A stretch of DNA of 64,000 nucleotides from Spinacia oleracea. Lineage: Eukaryota > Streptophyta > Magnoliopsida > Caryophyllales > Amaranthaceae. A program made the translations under genes and the position numbers. The notes under the pieces were generated by a model. The model was not told where the DNA came from and searched no databases. It saw only the letters and a program-made list of their open reading frames with translations. The stretch covers positions 20,298,001 to 20,362,000 of the forward strand of contig NC_079489.1 in assembly GCF_020520425.1 (NCBI RefSeq), in the 5' to 3' direction. This document shows positions 14,301 through 25,930 of the stretch, piece by piece (the first letter of the stretch is position 1; each line of letters begins with the position of its first letter).

Positions 14301-15146
14301 CCTGAAATCTCCACTGATGGGATTGTTTGAGAAGCGACGTGCTCGTAAATTTTTTATTTTTGTGCAAGATTATGTGGAGAACGATCCAAGTACTCATGGT
14401 GGTCTGGACTTGACCAGAGTAACAACAAGAGAGCTCATAGCGTATGCTCTCCAGCTCTACACTTAGAAATTATTTTCATTTTCTTTCAAGTCAATGCACA
14501 CCCTCTCTATATTCATGCTAGTCTGAAGAGCATTGCTGTATGTATTTTATTGAGTCAAGCACTACTCAAGCTTCAGTTTTCTTCCTAGTCATGAAGAACG
14601 TAATATTTTTCTCCCTTCTCCCTCCTTTCTCTACCTGTACTTCTGCATTTATTTTCTGCCTTTCTTCTCATCTCTCCTTGTGCATGAACTTGCTAATTTC
14701 GTTGTTTGTGCGCCTCACCAGTTTTTGCATCGATGTGATCAATGCTTACACACTACACTTCTTTTGTTAAGAATTATAATTATCGTTAATGTGCTTTAGC
14801 ATCATATTGAGTCAACTATTTTGGCAGGAAATATGGACTTGATGACAACACCATGGATTTCATTGGTCATGCATTGGCCCTTCATAGGGATGACTGTTTT
14901 ATGAACGAACCTGCAGTAGATACTGTGAAGAGAATGAAGGTGATAAAGCTTGCTTGCCCATATCCTACTTAATTCTCATTTGTATCATTAATTGTGCTCA
15001 TATGAGTTTTGTTTTGTTTTCATCTCTTTGGCTTCAGCTATATGCCGAATCTCTGGCACGCTTCCAAGGAGGATCACCATATATCTATCCCTTGTATGGG
15101 TTAGGAGAACTACCTCAGGTCAATTGAATTTCTTTTCTTTTTTAAA

Positions 15147-15180
<34 letters not shown>

Positions 15181-18100
15181 CTCTCGCTCTCTTTCTAATT
15201 GTGTTTTCTTAAACTATTCAAACACTTGTGATATGTTGAGACTCTCCAGCTTGAGGGGTTTTGTATTAGTCTTAATAATATGCTTCTTTCCGTCAGGCGT
15301 TTGCACGTCTGAGTGCTGTTTATGGTGGGACATACATGTTGAATAAGCCAGAATGCAAGGTAGTTCTGCTTCTTTTATGAATGTTATGTATGTCATATAA
15401 TTGCTGCATATTATTCTCTCTATTTGGCACATCACTGATTTGCATTAACGTTTAGGTTGAATTTGATGCTGAGGGAAAAGTTATTGGTGTCACATCCGAG
15501 GGAGAAACTGCCAAATGCAAAAAAGTTGTCTGTGATCCCTCATATCTTCCTAACAAGGTAATCGTTGTGGATCATTAATTAAACTTTGAAGCCTATAAAA
15601 CAGTTGGTATTCTACTTTTCTGTAAAATTAAAATGTTTTCTTCCAATCTTCCATATTGTTTTCCAGTTACACAAAAAAACTTTATAAACCGAAAAGCCTG
15701 CATTTTAATGGATGAGAAATTTTACAGATGGATTACTAAATTTGCACTAAGAAGTGCTGTTTATTAGCCATTGATAGTTTTTCTTTCCTTTCTATTTTTG
15801 TTACAGACAAGGAAGGTCGGAAAGGTTGCGAGGGCTATTGCTATTATGAGCCATCCGATCCCTAACACTAATGATTCACACTCAGTGCAAATTATTCTGC
15901 CCCAGAAGCAATTAGGACGTAGATCTGACATGTAAGTTTCATATCTTGACAAAAGGAGGTCTGATATCCAGACGCTTATTTGAAAGTGCTCCTCACTGTG
16001 TGAAAGATAAAATAAGGGAAAATGAATTAAAATAGTATTCTGCACTGAGAATTGAGATGTCAAATAACAATATGATGAGTATGAAAAAAGGTTCTACATG
16101 TTTTAATGTATAGGATTAAATATATTTTTCTATAAAACATTTTTGGGGTATATCAACCTCATTAATAGGGGGACAATAGAAGTTAGTGGTAATTGCAAAC
16201 AAGTATACTTCAAAGTCTTGCATTCATTAATGAAGAAATCTGTTCCTTGCGTAAATCACTGATATAAGTGTTTAACACAACAAGCTGCTATAATAACTTA
16301 ATTCAGCACTACTACTCCCCTTTAGCAATTGAACATATTTTAAAAAATTGCTTCTGCAACCTACACGCACGATTAAAATCCTACCATTTTATTTACTATT
16401 TACCAGAATGTTCTTTTATTGCTTATGGGGTCCCTCATCTACTATGTGTACTTTCAATGTTTGTGTAGTTAACTACTTGGAGAGAAAGATCACTCGTGAC
16501 ACAATTTGTACGAGCTAATAAAATGTGCAATTTATTTAATTGAAGTCCACTTGGTTTGACTGCTATATGGGCAGACTTTGTAGTTGATGCCTTCTGGTTC
16601 GTCTATATGGATTCATGCTACGAATCTACAGTGATTGATTGACGTGATTCACCAAATGAATCAGAGTTATCTTACTATACTAATCTCAACAAATTAAACT
16701 CATACTTGATAATAAACTCACCAATCGAGAAAGTAAAGAGGGAAAAAGAAATTGTTGGGTTTTACTGAAATGAAATTAATAGTACCCTGTCCAGTGTTTG
16801 CATGAATCTGAAACACGAGATTAGAGAAAGAGGTTAATGCAAATAGGGGACGGAAACATGAGTAGGGGTGAATGATAGAGAGATTATGAGAGCGGAGAGA
16901 ATGAAACAGAACTTACTGACCACTGTTGTGAATAGGATAGACAGATAGGGAGTTGGAAATGTATGCGTGGAAAAAGGTTTTATTAGTTTGTTCATGCGAC
17001 ATGAATTTAAACCCACCGCTTCATTTAGACTTTAAAGTTGGAATTTGGTTGGTGCTCGTATACTATTTAGTAAATAGGATAGAACTTTACATAAATTATT
17101 TTCCGTTTGTCTTCATATAAAAGCTTTCAGATTTTTGTAAAAAATATGTAATTTTCCCCCCTGCCACTCTGGTCCCTATCAGATCTGTCCTTGTGTTGTA
17201 ACGGAAATTGTATAGTGTTGGCCTCAGTTTGCGTGTAGGGCATATTGGAAGACCAGCACTTGGTTTTTCGATTTTTTTGTTATTTGCTTGTTAGGATATC
17301 GCAGCTAAGGGTTTGAATTTCCCCTGAATGTTGAATGCTGACGGTATGATATAAGGAAAGAACAATCAAATAAGTAGAGTGGAGCAAAAGTGTAGAAAGA
17401 AGTAATAAAAAGACGTGGCCATGTATCCCAGAATAGAAAAAGTGCAATGATATAAGGAAAGAACAATCAAATAAGTAGAGTGGAGCAAAAGTGTAGAAAG
17501 AAGTAATAAAAAGACGTGGCCATGTATCCCAGAATAGAAAAAGTGCAAGTCTAAAATCTTTTTGAAACAACCAAAATGGAAAATGTAACGTTCTTTGCAG
17601 AGCAGAGGGTGTATTGTGTAACCAACTCTGCTGGAGTCTTAGTGCACTCCTTTTCGTTTTGAAAATTTTCTCATCTGAAATGTTTTTCGCAAATAAATAG
17701 GTAGATAAAAGAGCGTTAATGTATTTGTTGCTATGTAGCACTTATAAGCGGAAGTGTGTAGGTTTAGAATATCTGCCACATTACTTCTTACTCTGGCCAA
17801 GGTTTTAACCTTTTTAACGTCAGGCTACTTGCTTCTGTGCTGTTGTCTATATTGTAGGTATGTCTTCTGCTGTTCTTACACTCACAACGTTGCCCCGAAG
17901 GGAAAATTCATTGCTTTTGTATCAACGGAGGCTGAAACCGATGATCCTCAAACTGAATTAAAGGCTGGAATCGATCTTCTAGGCCCAGTTGATGAGATGT
18001 TTTTTGATATTTATGATCGATATGAGCCTGTCAATGAACCTTCGTTGGACAATTGTTTTATATCAACGGTAGGCCCTTTCCCCTTTTCCTTTACTTTTCC

Positions 18101-19179
18101 CATGATGCTCATGCATATCTTTCTTGAAATATTAATGTATCAATGACTTGCTTCATTTGATACAGAGTTATGATGGTACTACACACTTTGAATCAACTGT
18201 CACCGATGTGCTCAACATGTATACGTTGATTACTGGAAAGGTAAAGACGTTGAAAATGTTTTGTATGACTTTGCTTCTCTCCCCCAACTGTCCTGTTATC
18301 CTGTGATGTTTGTATCTTTATGGTATGCCAGAATATATTGCATGTTTTCTGCATCAACACCCCAATTTCTTGGTTCATTTTTTGCCTTTTAAAGTTGTGG
18401 CATTAATTTAAGATTTCGCTTATGAAAGTGGTGGAACAAAATTACAAAACAATGGAGATGATTTGTCTTGTCTTTTCAAAGGACAAAGGTATTAGGGTCA
18501 AGGGTACCCGATTATACATCTTAATTAGATGCATTTTGTCAATCCATGCAATTATTTTGGGTTGAAAATTTGAATGCGGCTGGATAGACTTGAGTCATCT
18601 GGGATGCATTGTCTTTTCCCCTCACTTTCATTGTTTCACATGACAAATTTATACTACAAGAAGGAAAGTAAAGGCATGACTGCAGTACGCAATTTATTAT
18701 ACTTGTGACAATTACTAGTACTCCGTATTTTTTATTGGTTTTCAAATAATAAAATATCTGTAATGGAATTGGACAAATAGAGATATAAGTATTTAACTGG
18801 GGGAGTATTGTTAAAAGCCATGTGATTACTATGTGACTGGATCATTTACCCAGTACTTGTGAATTCATATCCTTAAGGGATTAATTATCAAATAAACTCT
18901 TGTAGGAAGTACGTATCTAGATATTAAACCTTTTCTGATTAGATATGTTTGGTGAATCATGATTCGATTTAAAACTCTAGAAATTTCTTAGTATAATTAT
19001 TCCTTCCATTTCTTTTGTGCCTATGTCTGTAGATAAGAATGCATTTTGGAATCTGATATAATTATAAAAGTTGTAGCATTTGGCTTGGTTTGATTTATTA
19101 CTGATATATTGACTAATTTAAACTGCAGGTTTTAGACCTGAATGTGGATCTGAATGCTGCCAGTGCAGCTGAAGAGTGA
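11316..19179 (+). CDS. GDI: Rab GDP-dissociation inhibitor (GDI), 13 exons
   Basis: Cytosolic chaperone that extracts prenylated, GDP-bound Rab GTPases from membranes and delivers them for new rounds of vesicle traffic. Exons: 11316-11402, 13724-13786, 13877-13960, 14052-14159, 14269-14441, 14828-14939, 15038-15118, 15297-15359, 15456-15557, 15807-15931, 17858-18068, 18166-18240, 19129-19179. All junctions are GT-AG and in phase, giving 444 aa, the usual length for plant GDIs. Visible family blocks: the N-terminal dinucleotide-fold segment [17 protein letters not shown] (5-21), the Rab-binding segment with [11 protein letters not shown] (33-43), the mobile effector-loop region around [15 protein letters not shown], and the conserved [20 protein letters not shown] block. 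The start is the first ATG, in context GCCATGGATG. Intron 1 (2.3 kb) holds a Tourist-like element and intron 10 (1.9 kb) a tandem duplication. It looks intact. Confidence 0.96.
12819..13532. mobile_element. Tourist/Harbinger-like element in GDI intron 1
   Basis: The ends are inverted repeats (GGGCTCGCCTGGAAT at 12819 and ATTCCAGGCATGCCC ending at 13532, 13 of 15 matching) flanked by TAA at 12816-12818 and 13533-13535. Length is 714 bases with no transposase frame. The interior is GC-richer than the intron around it and has stretches of TAATTA/GGGGTAA type near each end. Non-autonomous. Confidence 0.7.
15149..15194. repeat. (CT)n microsatellite in GDI intron 7
   Basis: A run of CT dinucleotides, slightly interrupted toward the 3' side, just downstream of exon 7. 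Confidence 0.9.
17346..17547. repeat. Tandem duplication, 2 x 101 bp, in GDI intron 10
   Basis: Two head-to-tail copies of a 101-base unit (second copy starts at 17447) look essentially identical, so the duplication is recent. An open frame across it on the minus strand repeats the same peptide twice and is not a gene. Confidence 0.9.
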
Positions 19180-20038
19180 AACTCTGTTTAATTTATGGGA
19201 ACCGATGTTTTGCTCCTCCCCCTCCCGTCCTGAAAGATGCCAATCTATATTCTGGAATCTGTGCCATGTAACTCGTGGGGATTTATCTTTATCTTTATCT
19301 TTTGGCTGCCCTGAAACTTGTAATAAGTTTGTTACTGTGTTATGAATTTGAATGCGCATGTAGAACTGCTACTTTTGCTGTTGGGCTGTTGGGCTGTTGG
19401 GCTGTTGGTGTTGGATGACTGAAATGTCGCCTGTTATTTTTTTATTTTTTCGTTCCTTGTAAAAGTATGCTTTCCTGGAAATTCAAGTTTAGAACATGAC
19501 TTGCATATTTTGTTTGGTAAACTGCAGCTAATTATTCTATTAGCAGTTACTAGTACGTAGTACTTGGTAATTGTAGTGTGGTTAGAGTTGGTGGTCAAGA
19601 ATCCTAAGACAGCAAATACCGCGCTGCTAGTGCTAGTGCTAGTGCTAGTGCTAGTGCCTAGTGCTTAGTGGTGGCTTTAAATTTGTTTTTGTTTTTCATG
19701 TCAGCTTGGTGGAAGTAGGTGGTCGGGGACTGGGGTGGCGGTCAATCAACGACGTGTTTTGATATTGCGGTTTTAAGCAACTATTTTTGCGGTAATTAAA
19801 TGTAGTTTTTGTTGTAGTTGATAACATAATTACCCAATTCAGCAATTTTAAAAAAAAAGATAATTAAACAAGTAGATCCCCCTATTTCTATCTCACAGTT
19901 TCTGAAGGGAAAACAATAGTACACATGAACACATCCAAGATCAATCCAAAGTTACAAGGTTTGTCGACTACTAAACTCTACCTCGACTATTAAAACCAAT
20001 TCTAGGTCCAATTAGAATTGATTGATGGGGTTAATTGG
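19180..20038. other. 3' flank between GDI and MLO genes
   Basis: Includes the GDI 3' untranslated region, with an AATAAG motif near 19322, and the convergent 3' end of the MLO gene. Short tandem repeats occur: TGTTGGGC-type at about 19379-19407 and TGCTAG-type hexamers at about 19626-19658. No gene seen. Confidence 0.6.
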
Positions 20039-23000
20039 TTACATAATATGGTCGTTTTGTGGTTGTATCTCCTTTGCAACAGAATCGTGATCGTTATTGG
20101 TTGCAGTAGAGAGTCTAATAGCAGGCATAGACATAGTTCTTTTTGGAGATGTTTTTGTAGGTTTAGTTGTAGTTGTTGAACCAGCACCATGCAAAGATGT
20201 CCTTGTTTTCTTGGCTTTCTGTGCCCAATGTATTAGTCCTTCTTGTATGTAATCCTCAAATATTGCCTTGTTGAATGAACTTCCCATCTATACATGCATA
20301 TATGTAATTTATAAATTTAAGTTAATTTGGGTTTGGAGGATTATATATATAGAATATCATCAAAATGAGAAATGAAGCTAGTTAGTTAGTTAGTTAGTTA
20401 AGTTACCTGGGTAACAATAGCATAGAGTGGTAATGTGCTATAACTGCACACAAATTGCACAAATGCCCTGCAAAAACGTACGTATGTTTAATACAGACAT
20501 CTTCATATGTATTTTGATAGAATAAGCAAGAAATTGATGTTTACGCTATGACGAGTCGTGGTATTGTATATCCAATCGAACCCATAATGCACGAGTCGAA
20601 ACCATATTGAACCTGTAAAATTAGAGATCAACTTTTACGTTCTTATTTAGCTTGTTATATACGTAGTACTAGTATATGTATATAGATGTCAATGAATAAT
20701 AATTATAATGAAACTGACCCAAATCCAGAAGAAAAAGGCGACTTCAAAGGAGTTCTGAAAGAGGATGATATGAATCAAGAAAAGAAGAAGACGAGGTTTG
20801 TGAAACCAGAAGTGATCGTCTGATGGATGGATTTCCACATTCCCATCAATTACAGAATGCCTTCGACTTTGAGCCACCTGCTTTGCTAGTTGGATTATTA
20901 TGTGCTCCAATTTTGTGCCCACGCAAACTAACAACTGCATTGTGCATTTTTAAATTAGTATGTGTGACTATTAATTTCTAACAAATTACAAAATTAATCC
21001 ATCAACAATCACTTACTATTAACGGGACAAAAGCGATCCAGAAATAAACATGGTAACCTGCACGTAACAACCGACTTGTTAATTACTAATAAATATACGT
21101 GAATAATACGTACGGAGTAACTATAATAATGTTCGTAGCTTAAGCTTACCATTAACATTTAGAAACAAAAACACCACCACGAATAACCAAAGAAACCAGC
21201 TGCAAACAATTTCATTTTTACGTAAAAAAGATTGCTGGAAGGTATATAATAATTAATAATGTAAAGATAAATTAAGGGTGACAAAATTAAGTTAGATTAC
21301 CTTATTCCAACAACTTTCTTAAAGTCAGCTTCAAAAGCACGAACCATGTACTTGTGAAAATTAAACTTGGGATTACCCTTGCAGTGTGTCTGTCAACATC
21401 CAAATATTACTTAACCATTAAATTACAACTCTGAAATTCAAGAAAACAGAATTTTACTTATTCAAAAATGAACTAATCTGGACTATGGAAAAAGGACCAT
21501 ATTGAGCAACATGCACCCAAAAGAACACAAGTTCATAGGTAAAAGAACATGAGATGTATTCTTTTATTATTTATTTTTATTATTTAAGCATCAAACACGA
21601 GTAAAAGATATAACTCATGTTGTTTTAACATAATTAAAACATGTTATTTTACACAACCAGCTAGTTGTGTTACTTCAGTGCATCATGCTCATTGTATACC
21701 CTTATCCGATCAATGAAGATAATTGGATGCTTAAGAGTCAATAGTGAGGAGGGAAGATAATTACCGTAATGAAGCCCAATCGCATAGTGATATAATCTGA
21801 TTCTGTTACTGACCCATAATATTGTTTGAAAAATGCTTGCTGGAAAGGATGATCAATTGTACACAAGTTATAAGACAATATTTGCAAAATAACATTTAAA
21901 ACACATCATCTTTTGGTGTAAACAAAAATAAAAATGCACATTACTAATCCGGAGTATTCTTTACACAAAACAAGTTAATATTGAAGAGGCGCTAAACGAA
22001 AGATCGATTATTATGTTTTTATGGTAGATATGTAAAATGTTAATAGTGCAATGCTTGTATTTGAATAAAAAAAAACTCGATTAAAATGTGGTATATTATT
22101 AAGAGTACACATATTATTTGGGGTACGTGTTTCTTACGACAATATATATATATACGGAATATTGAATACTTACCACCCAACCTAGCAAAGTATAATGGAC
22201 TGCCCAAGAACGACCCTTGATAAAACCATGTTGCTCTACCACTGTGATGCTATCTTTTCTACCTGTATAAATTATTATACATTTGTTAAAAAATTCATTT
22301 TAACAATCAATAATAATTCCATAATAATAGATAGCATTCAAACATTCTTATGACTATTTTTCTTTTGTTAATTCATTGGAATGCAATTCATTTAATTAGA
22401 AGAAATACACATTATTGATGACATAGATTTTAAAGCGTAACCAAAATTAAGGAACATGATAACCAACAATTAAGAGGGGACGTAAGAATATACCATGTTC
22501 AGGATCAAGCTCCTTTTTGTGGATTAAATCCTCCCACGTTTGCCATTGACTCTTTATCTACAGTATCAAATTAAATTTCAAGAATCATTGAGTAATGATG
22601 CATGTTAAACATTTTTAATGCATGAATCACTGAGTTACAATAATTTTTTATACTCGTATATATGTTGCGAATGATCCATAAAGCAAACAAATTATAAACA
22701 GGGTGGGGGATTCAATGTTATAATCTATCGTACTCACACCGTCAGTATTAACCATTAGCTAGGGTAAGAGCTCAAATTATCGATTTACACAAGATTAATA
22801 ATATAATTACCAATAATTAAGGAGGGAGGTATTGACCTTAAAGCCGCCAAAGAGAATAGTGAGGGCGCACATAATGACATGGACAATAGCTAATACAAAG
22901 ATGAAGATGTGCAAATGGTGCAACGCTGTTACAGATAGCACCGGAACTTTCCCCTGCGCCAAAAATATATATGCTAAATAAACTTATTACTTTTACATAA

Positions 23001-25073
23001 AAAAATTATAAAAAAAAAAAGTTATTACTAAAGCTAAATTACAACCTAATATACTTACATTCATAGTTGCATTGTCAATTAATTGGTTATTAATTAGTTA
23101 CCCATGCTGGCCATGCATGAATGTTTTGCCAATATTTTATTGTGCATTATTTTATGGTAAAGTTGGTGATGATGCATGGAAGGAATTGGATTCTGATTTT
23201 ATGATTGATCTTCTTTTTTACAAATTAAAGGAAAAGATAATTTAATTTATGCTTTCTTTATTTTACCTTTACACATTATTCATCATGATCGAATTGAATT
23301 CATACATTAATAACCAAATCAATGCATTTCTTGCTAGTTAAGTCATCAATTTGGGGTCAAATATACAAGTGGTGACCCCTTTTCATTTACAAAGTACTCC
23401 GTAGTTGATAATGTAATGCATCTTCAATGGACCTTTGAAAGAATGGAAGAAAACGAAAAAAAATACCAAGTAACTTTTTTTAGGGTGCCATAAGGGCCGG
23501 GCAAATGATAAAACTTAAATCCAAGTCCCGAGTATCACCTCTAAAATTTGGTCGACTAGATGAACATACAAATTTCAAAAGATATGCCATACACAAGATG
23601 TGCAATAAATTTATTGTTCATCGGACTAATTTTCACCCTACTTTATAATATTTAATTATGTTTTTGTTAACTTTTATATTATACAAAAAGAGGATAAACA
23701 TTTAAAAGTTAAATAGTTACCCTTTATACATTTTCAATGATTTTGAATGAATAGCTTTTATTAAAATGAAAAATTTATCACAAAAAAATAGATAATTTTT
23801 AAGTATTTCGAGTTAACTTTTATCCGATATAAAATATTTATTATACACTACTTTTAAATAAGAATTATGTATAAACTTAGATTTTGTTTTGCTCACCCGT
23901 TTCACTTATTTGAGAAAAAATAAGTAAGGGTTGATCATGTATAGTTTATATATCTGAAATAAGTTCGGATAAATTCATGTAAATTCATATGAGATAAAGT
24001 GAAAATCAAGTGAATAAAACACAAACGTTAGTTAATTACATATTTAATCAATTTTCATGAGAAAGTATAAACGTGGCTATTAATTTAGAACAGAAAATAT
24101 ATATGTTACCTTTTGTTGACAAAAAGTGGAGTCAGTAGCCTCAGAGAGAAGATGACGCCAAGTTACATGAGTAAGAGGGGCAATTTGTGGAACTTTCTTA
24201 CAAGGAAGCCATTTATCGGCCAATTTTTGTGTAATGCACAATCTTCCTATTCTTCCTTGGAAAACCGTCAGTAACAAAGATATGAACCCCACCAACATCA
24301 ACTCTACATAATATTCATATTTTTGTTATTAGTATCGATTGATGTGGAACCATTTTATCAATATAAATGGGAAGGGGGATTCGAACTCATGTTAGTCGAT
24401 TATATCATTGAATTGCTATTATTCAAATCAAGGGTAAAGTTCAACTAATATTGCATTAAAATTTTACATTATTTTGCTGTGATAGAGTGTTACACTATTA
24501 CCTTCTTTGATTTTTTGGAGAGCTTGATACAAGGGTTTCTTGTTCGTCTTCTTCAAGTACTAAAATAAAGAAACAAAATCCAACAAGAAATCATAAATAC
24601 GTAGTACTAGCCATTTCAAAAATAAATATGACAAATTTGTAAAAAGAGAGAAATATACCGACTTCTTGTAAACAAAATTATGTATTGTTAGAGACGGGTT
24701 TTAAGACGGATACTATAAGCATCTCAAACTTGAGATAAATTACTAAAATGTTGTCTCTACGTAATAATTGAGATGGAAGTGTATATGAAGTTCTATCTCA
24801 AATTTGCAACGGATTTGCCAAAATTCCGTCACAAACATTTTGAGATGCCCTCTATCTGAACGCCCTATTTTCATCTCTAATCATAATTGTAAGACAGATT
24901 TTGACTAATTATTTACGAAATTTCTCATCTCTAGAAAATGTATGTACCTTGCCAGTGTAGTGAATAAGCCTTTCGGCGGCTAAAGAAACGAGGACGAAAA
25001 CCAAGCATACTATGGCCACCACCCATGTTGGTGTCGACTCTAAGTTTGCTTCTGCTCCTTCACTCCCGGCCAT
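20039..25073 (-). CDS. MLO: MLO-like seven-transmembrane protein, 14 exons
   Basis: Plant-specific plasma-membrane MLO family; members act in calcium signalling and some are powdery-mildew susceptibility factors. Exons (high to low): 25073-24948, 24559-24502, 24303-24110, 22953-22837, 22557-22494, 22262-22174, 21839-21765, 21389-21301, 21199-21150, 21057-21017, 20934-20719, 20612-20545, 20467-20407, 20287-20039. All are in phase and give 498 aa. Hallmarks: extracellular N-terminus then TM1 with [10 protein letters not shown] (14-23); [19 protein letters not shown] (62-80); [13 protein letters not shown]; the loop [68 protein letters not shown]; and [17 protein letters not shown]. The C-terminal calmodulin-binding helix includes Trp437 ([11 protein letters not shown]). 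The sequence resembles Arabidopsis MLO1-type members more than barley MLO, from memory of the family. The gene appears intact. Confidence 0.94.
23589..23875. mobile_element. MITE copy A in MLO intron 3
   Basis: Homologous over most of its length to 62241-62565: both begin with an ACAAG-GTG-CAATAAATTTATTG core and end with a matching palindromic core (AATATTTATT) followed by TAAATAAGAATT. The interior of both has the same AACTTTTATATTATA and GATTTTGA blocks. About 290 bases, no coding capacity; more diverged than copy B in its terminal palindrome. Confidence 0.55.
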
Positions 25074-25150
25074 CTGTCTTATCTTCTCTGTTTAGAAATC
25101 ACAAACAAATGCTCAAGGATTTAAGTAATCAAGTAAAGCAATGTTTCATT

Positions 25151-25164
25151 TATATATATAATGT
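25151..25164 (-). promoter_or_regulatory. Possible TATA box of the MLO gene
   Basis: On the minus strand TATATATAAATG lies about 80 bases before the MLO start codon, a usual distance for a short plant leader. Motif-only evidence. Confidence 0.3.
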
Positions 25165-25930
25165 ACGTATAATTATGACATTATGAATCATATCATAGTA
25201 TACAAAAAGCTTGTAATATGAACGAGTCTTTTGACTTTAGCTTTTTGCAAAGAACACATTTGGTGTGTTATTTATATTATTCAAGAATATGGCATATCTT
25301 ACTTATGGCCATATGGGTATTAAACAATATCATCTTGACATAGTATTGCTTTTATTTCAATCTTCTTAATTTGCTGTTAAAGTGTAATTTGATTCTCCAA
25401 GTTTTAAATTAAGAAATTTATCCAAAGTGATTCCTATTTTATTTTTAATTAAGCATAACTGTTTGTTAAAACATTGAGAAATTAAGAAAAATCTTTGAAA
25501 ATGCTAAGAAATTTGGCCAATGAAGTGAGCCTTACACAATGACAGTTATTTTTTGGAAAGTTATGTTTTGGCAATGAATGACCGTGTATTTATGCAACAT
25601 GAAGTGGAAGCTGCAATGCTTAATTAGCGCGAATTCGGCCAATTATATAAGAATACATATCTGTAGCAACAAAATTTATGATTAGAACAGAAAGAATTAT
25701 ATTTACAAGACACTAGTGGAGTGTCACCCATGAACAAAATAAAGGCTATAGACAATTAGCATTAATTCCCTCATGTTAGAATAGAATATATAACTCTCAC
25801 TATCCAAAAATTAACTTGGATGAATCTGTACAACCTCATATAAACACCTTGTTTTCTTCTAAAAAAACAATTTGCCAGTTGCCATGGAAGACTGTCGGTT
25901 TCTTTCCTCCCAAGCACAATATCAGACATA

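Noticed and set aside
17280-17741. 153-codon open frame on the minus strand
   Set aside because: Spans the 101-base tandem duplication inside GDI intron 10 and repeats one peptide; intronic.
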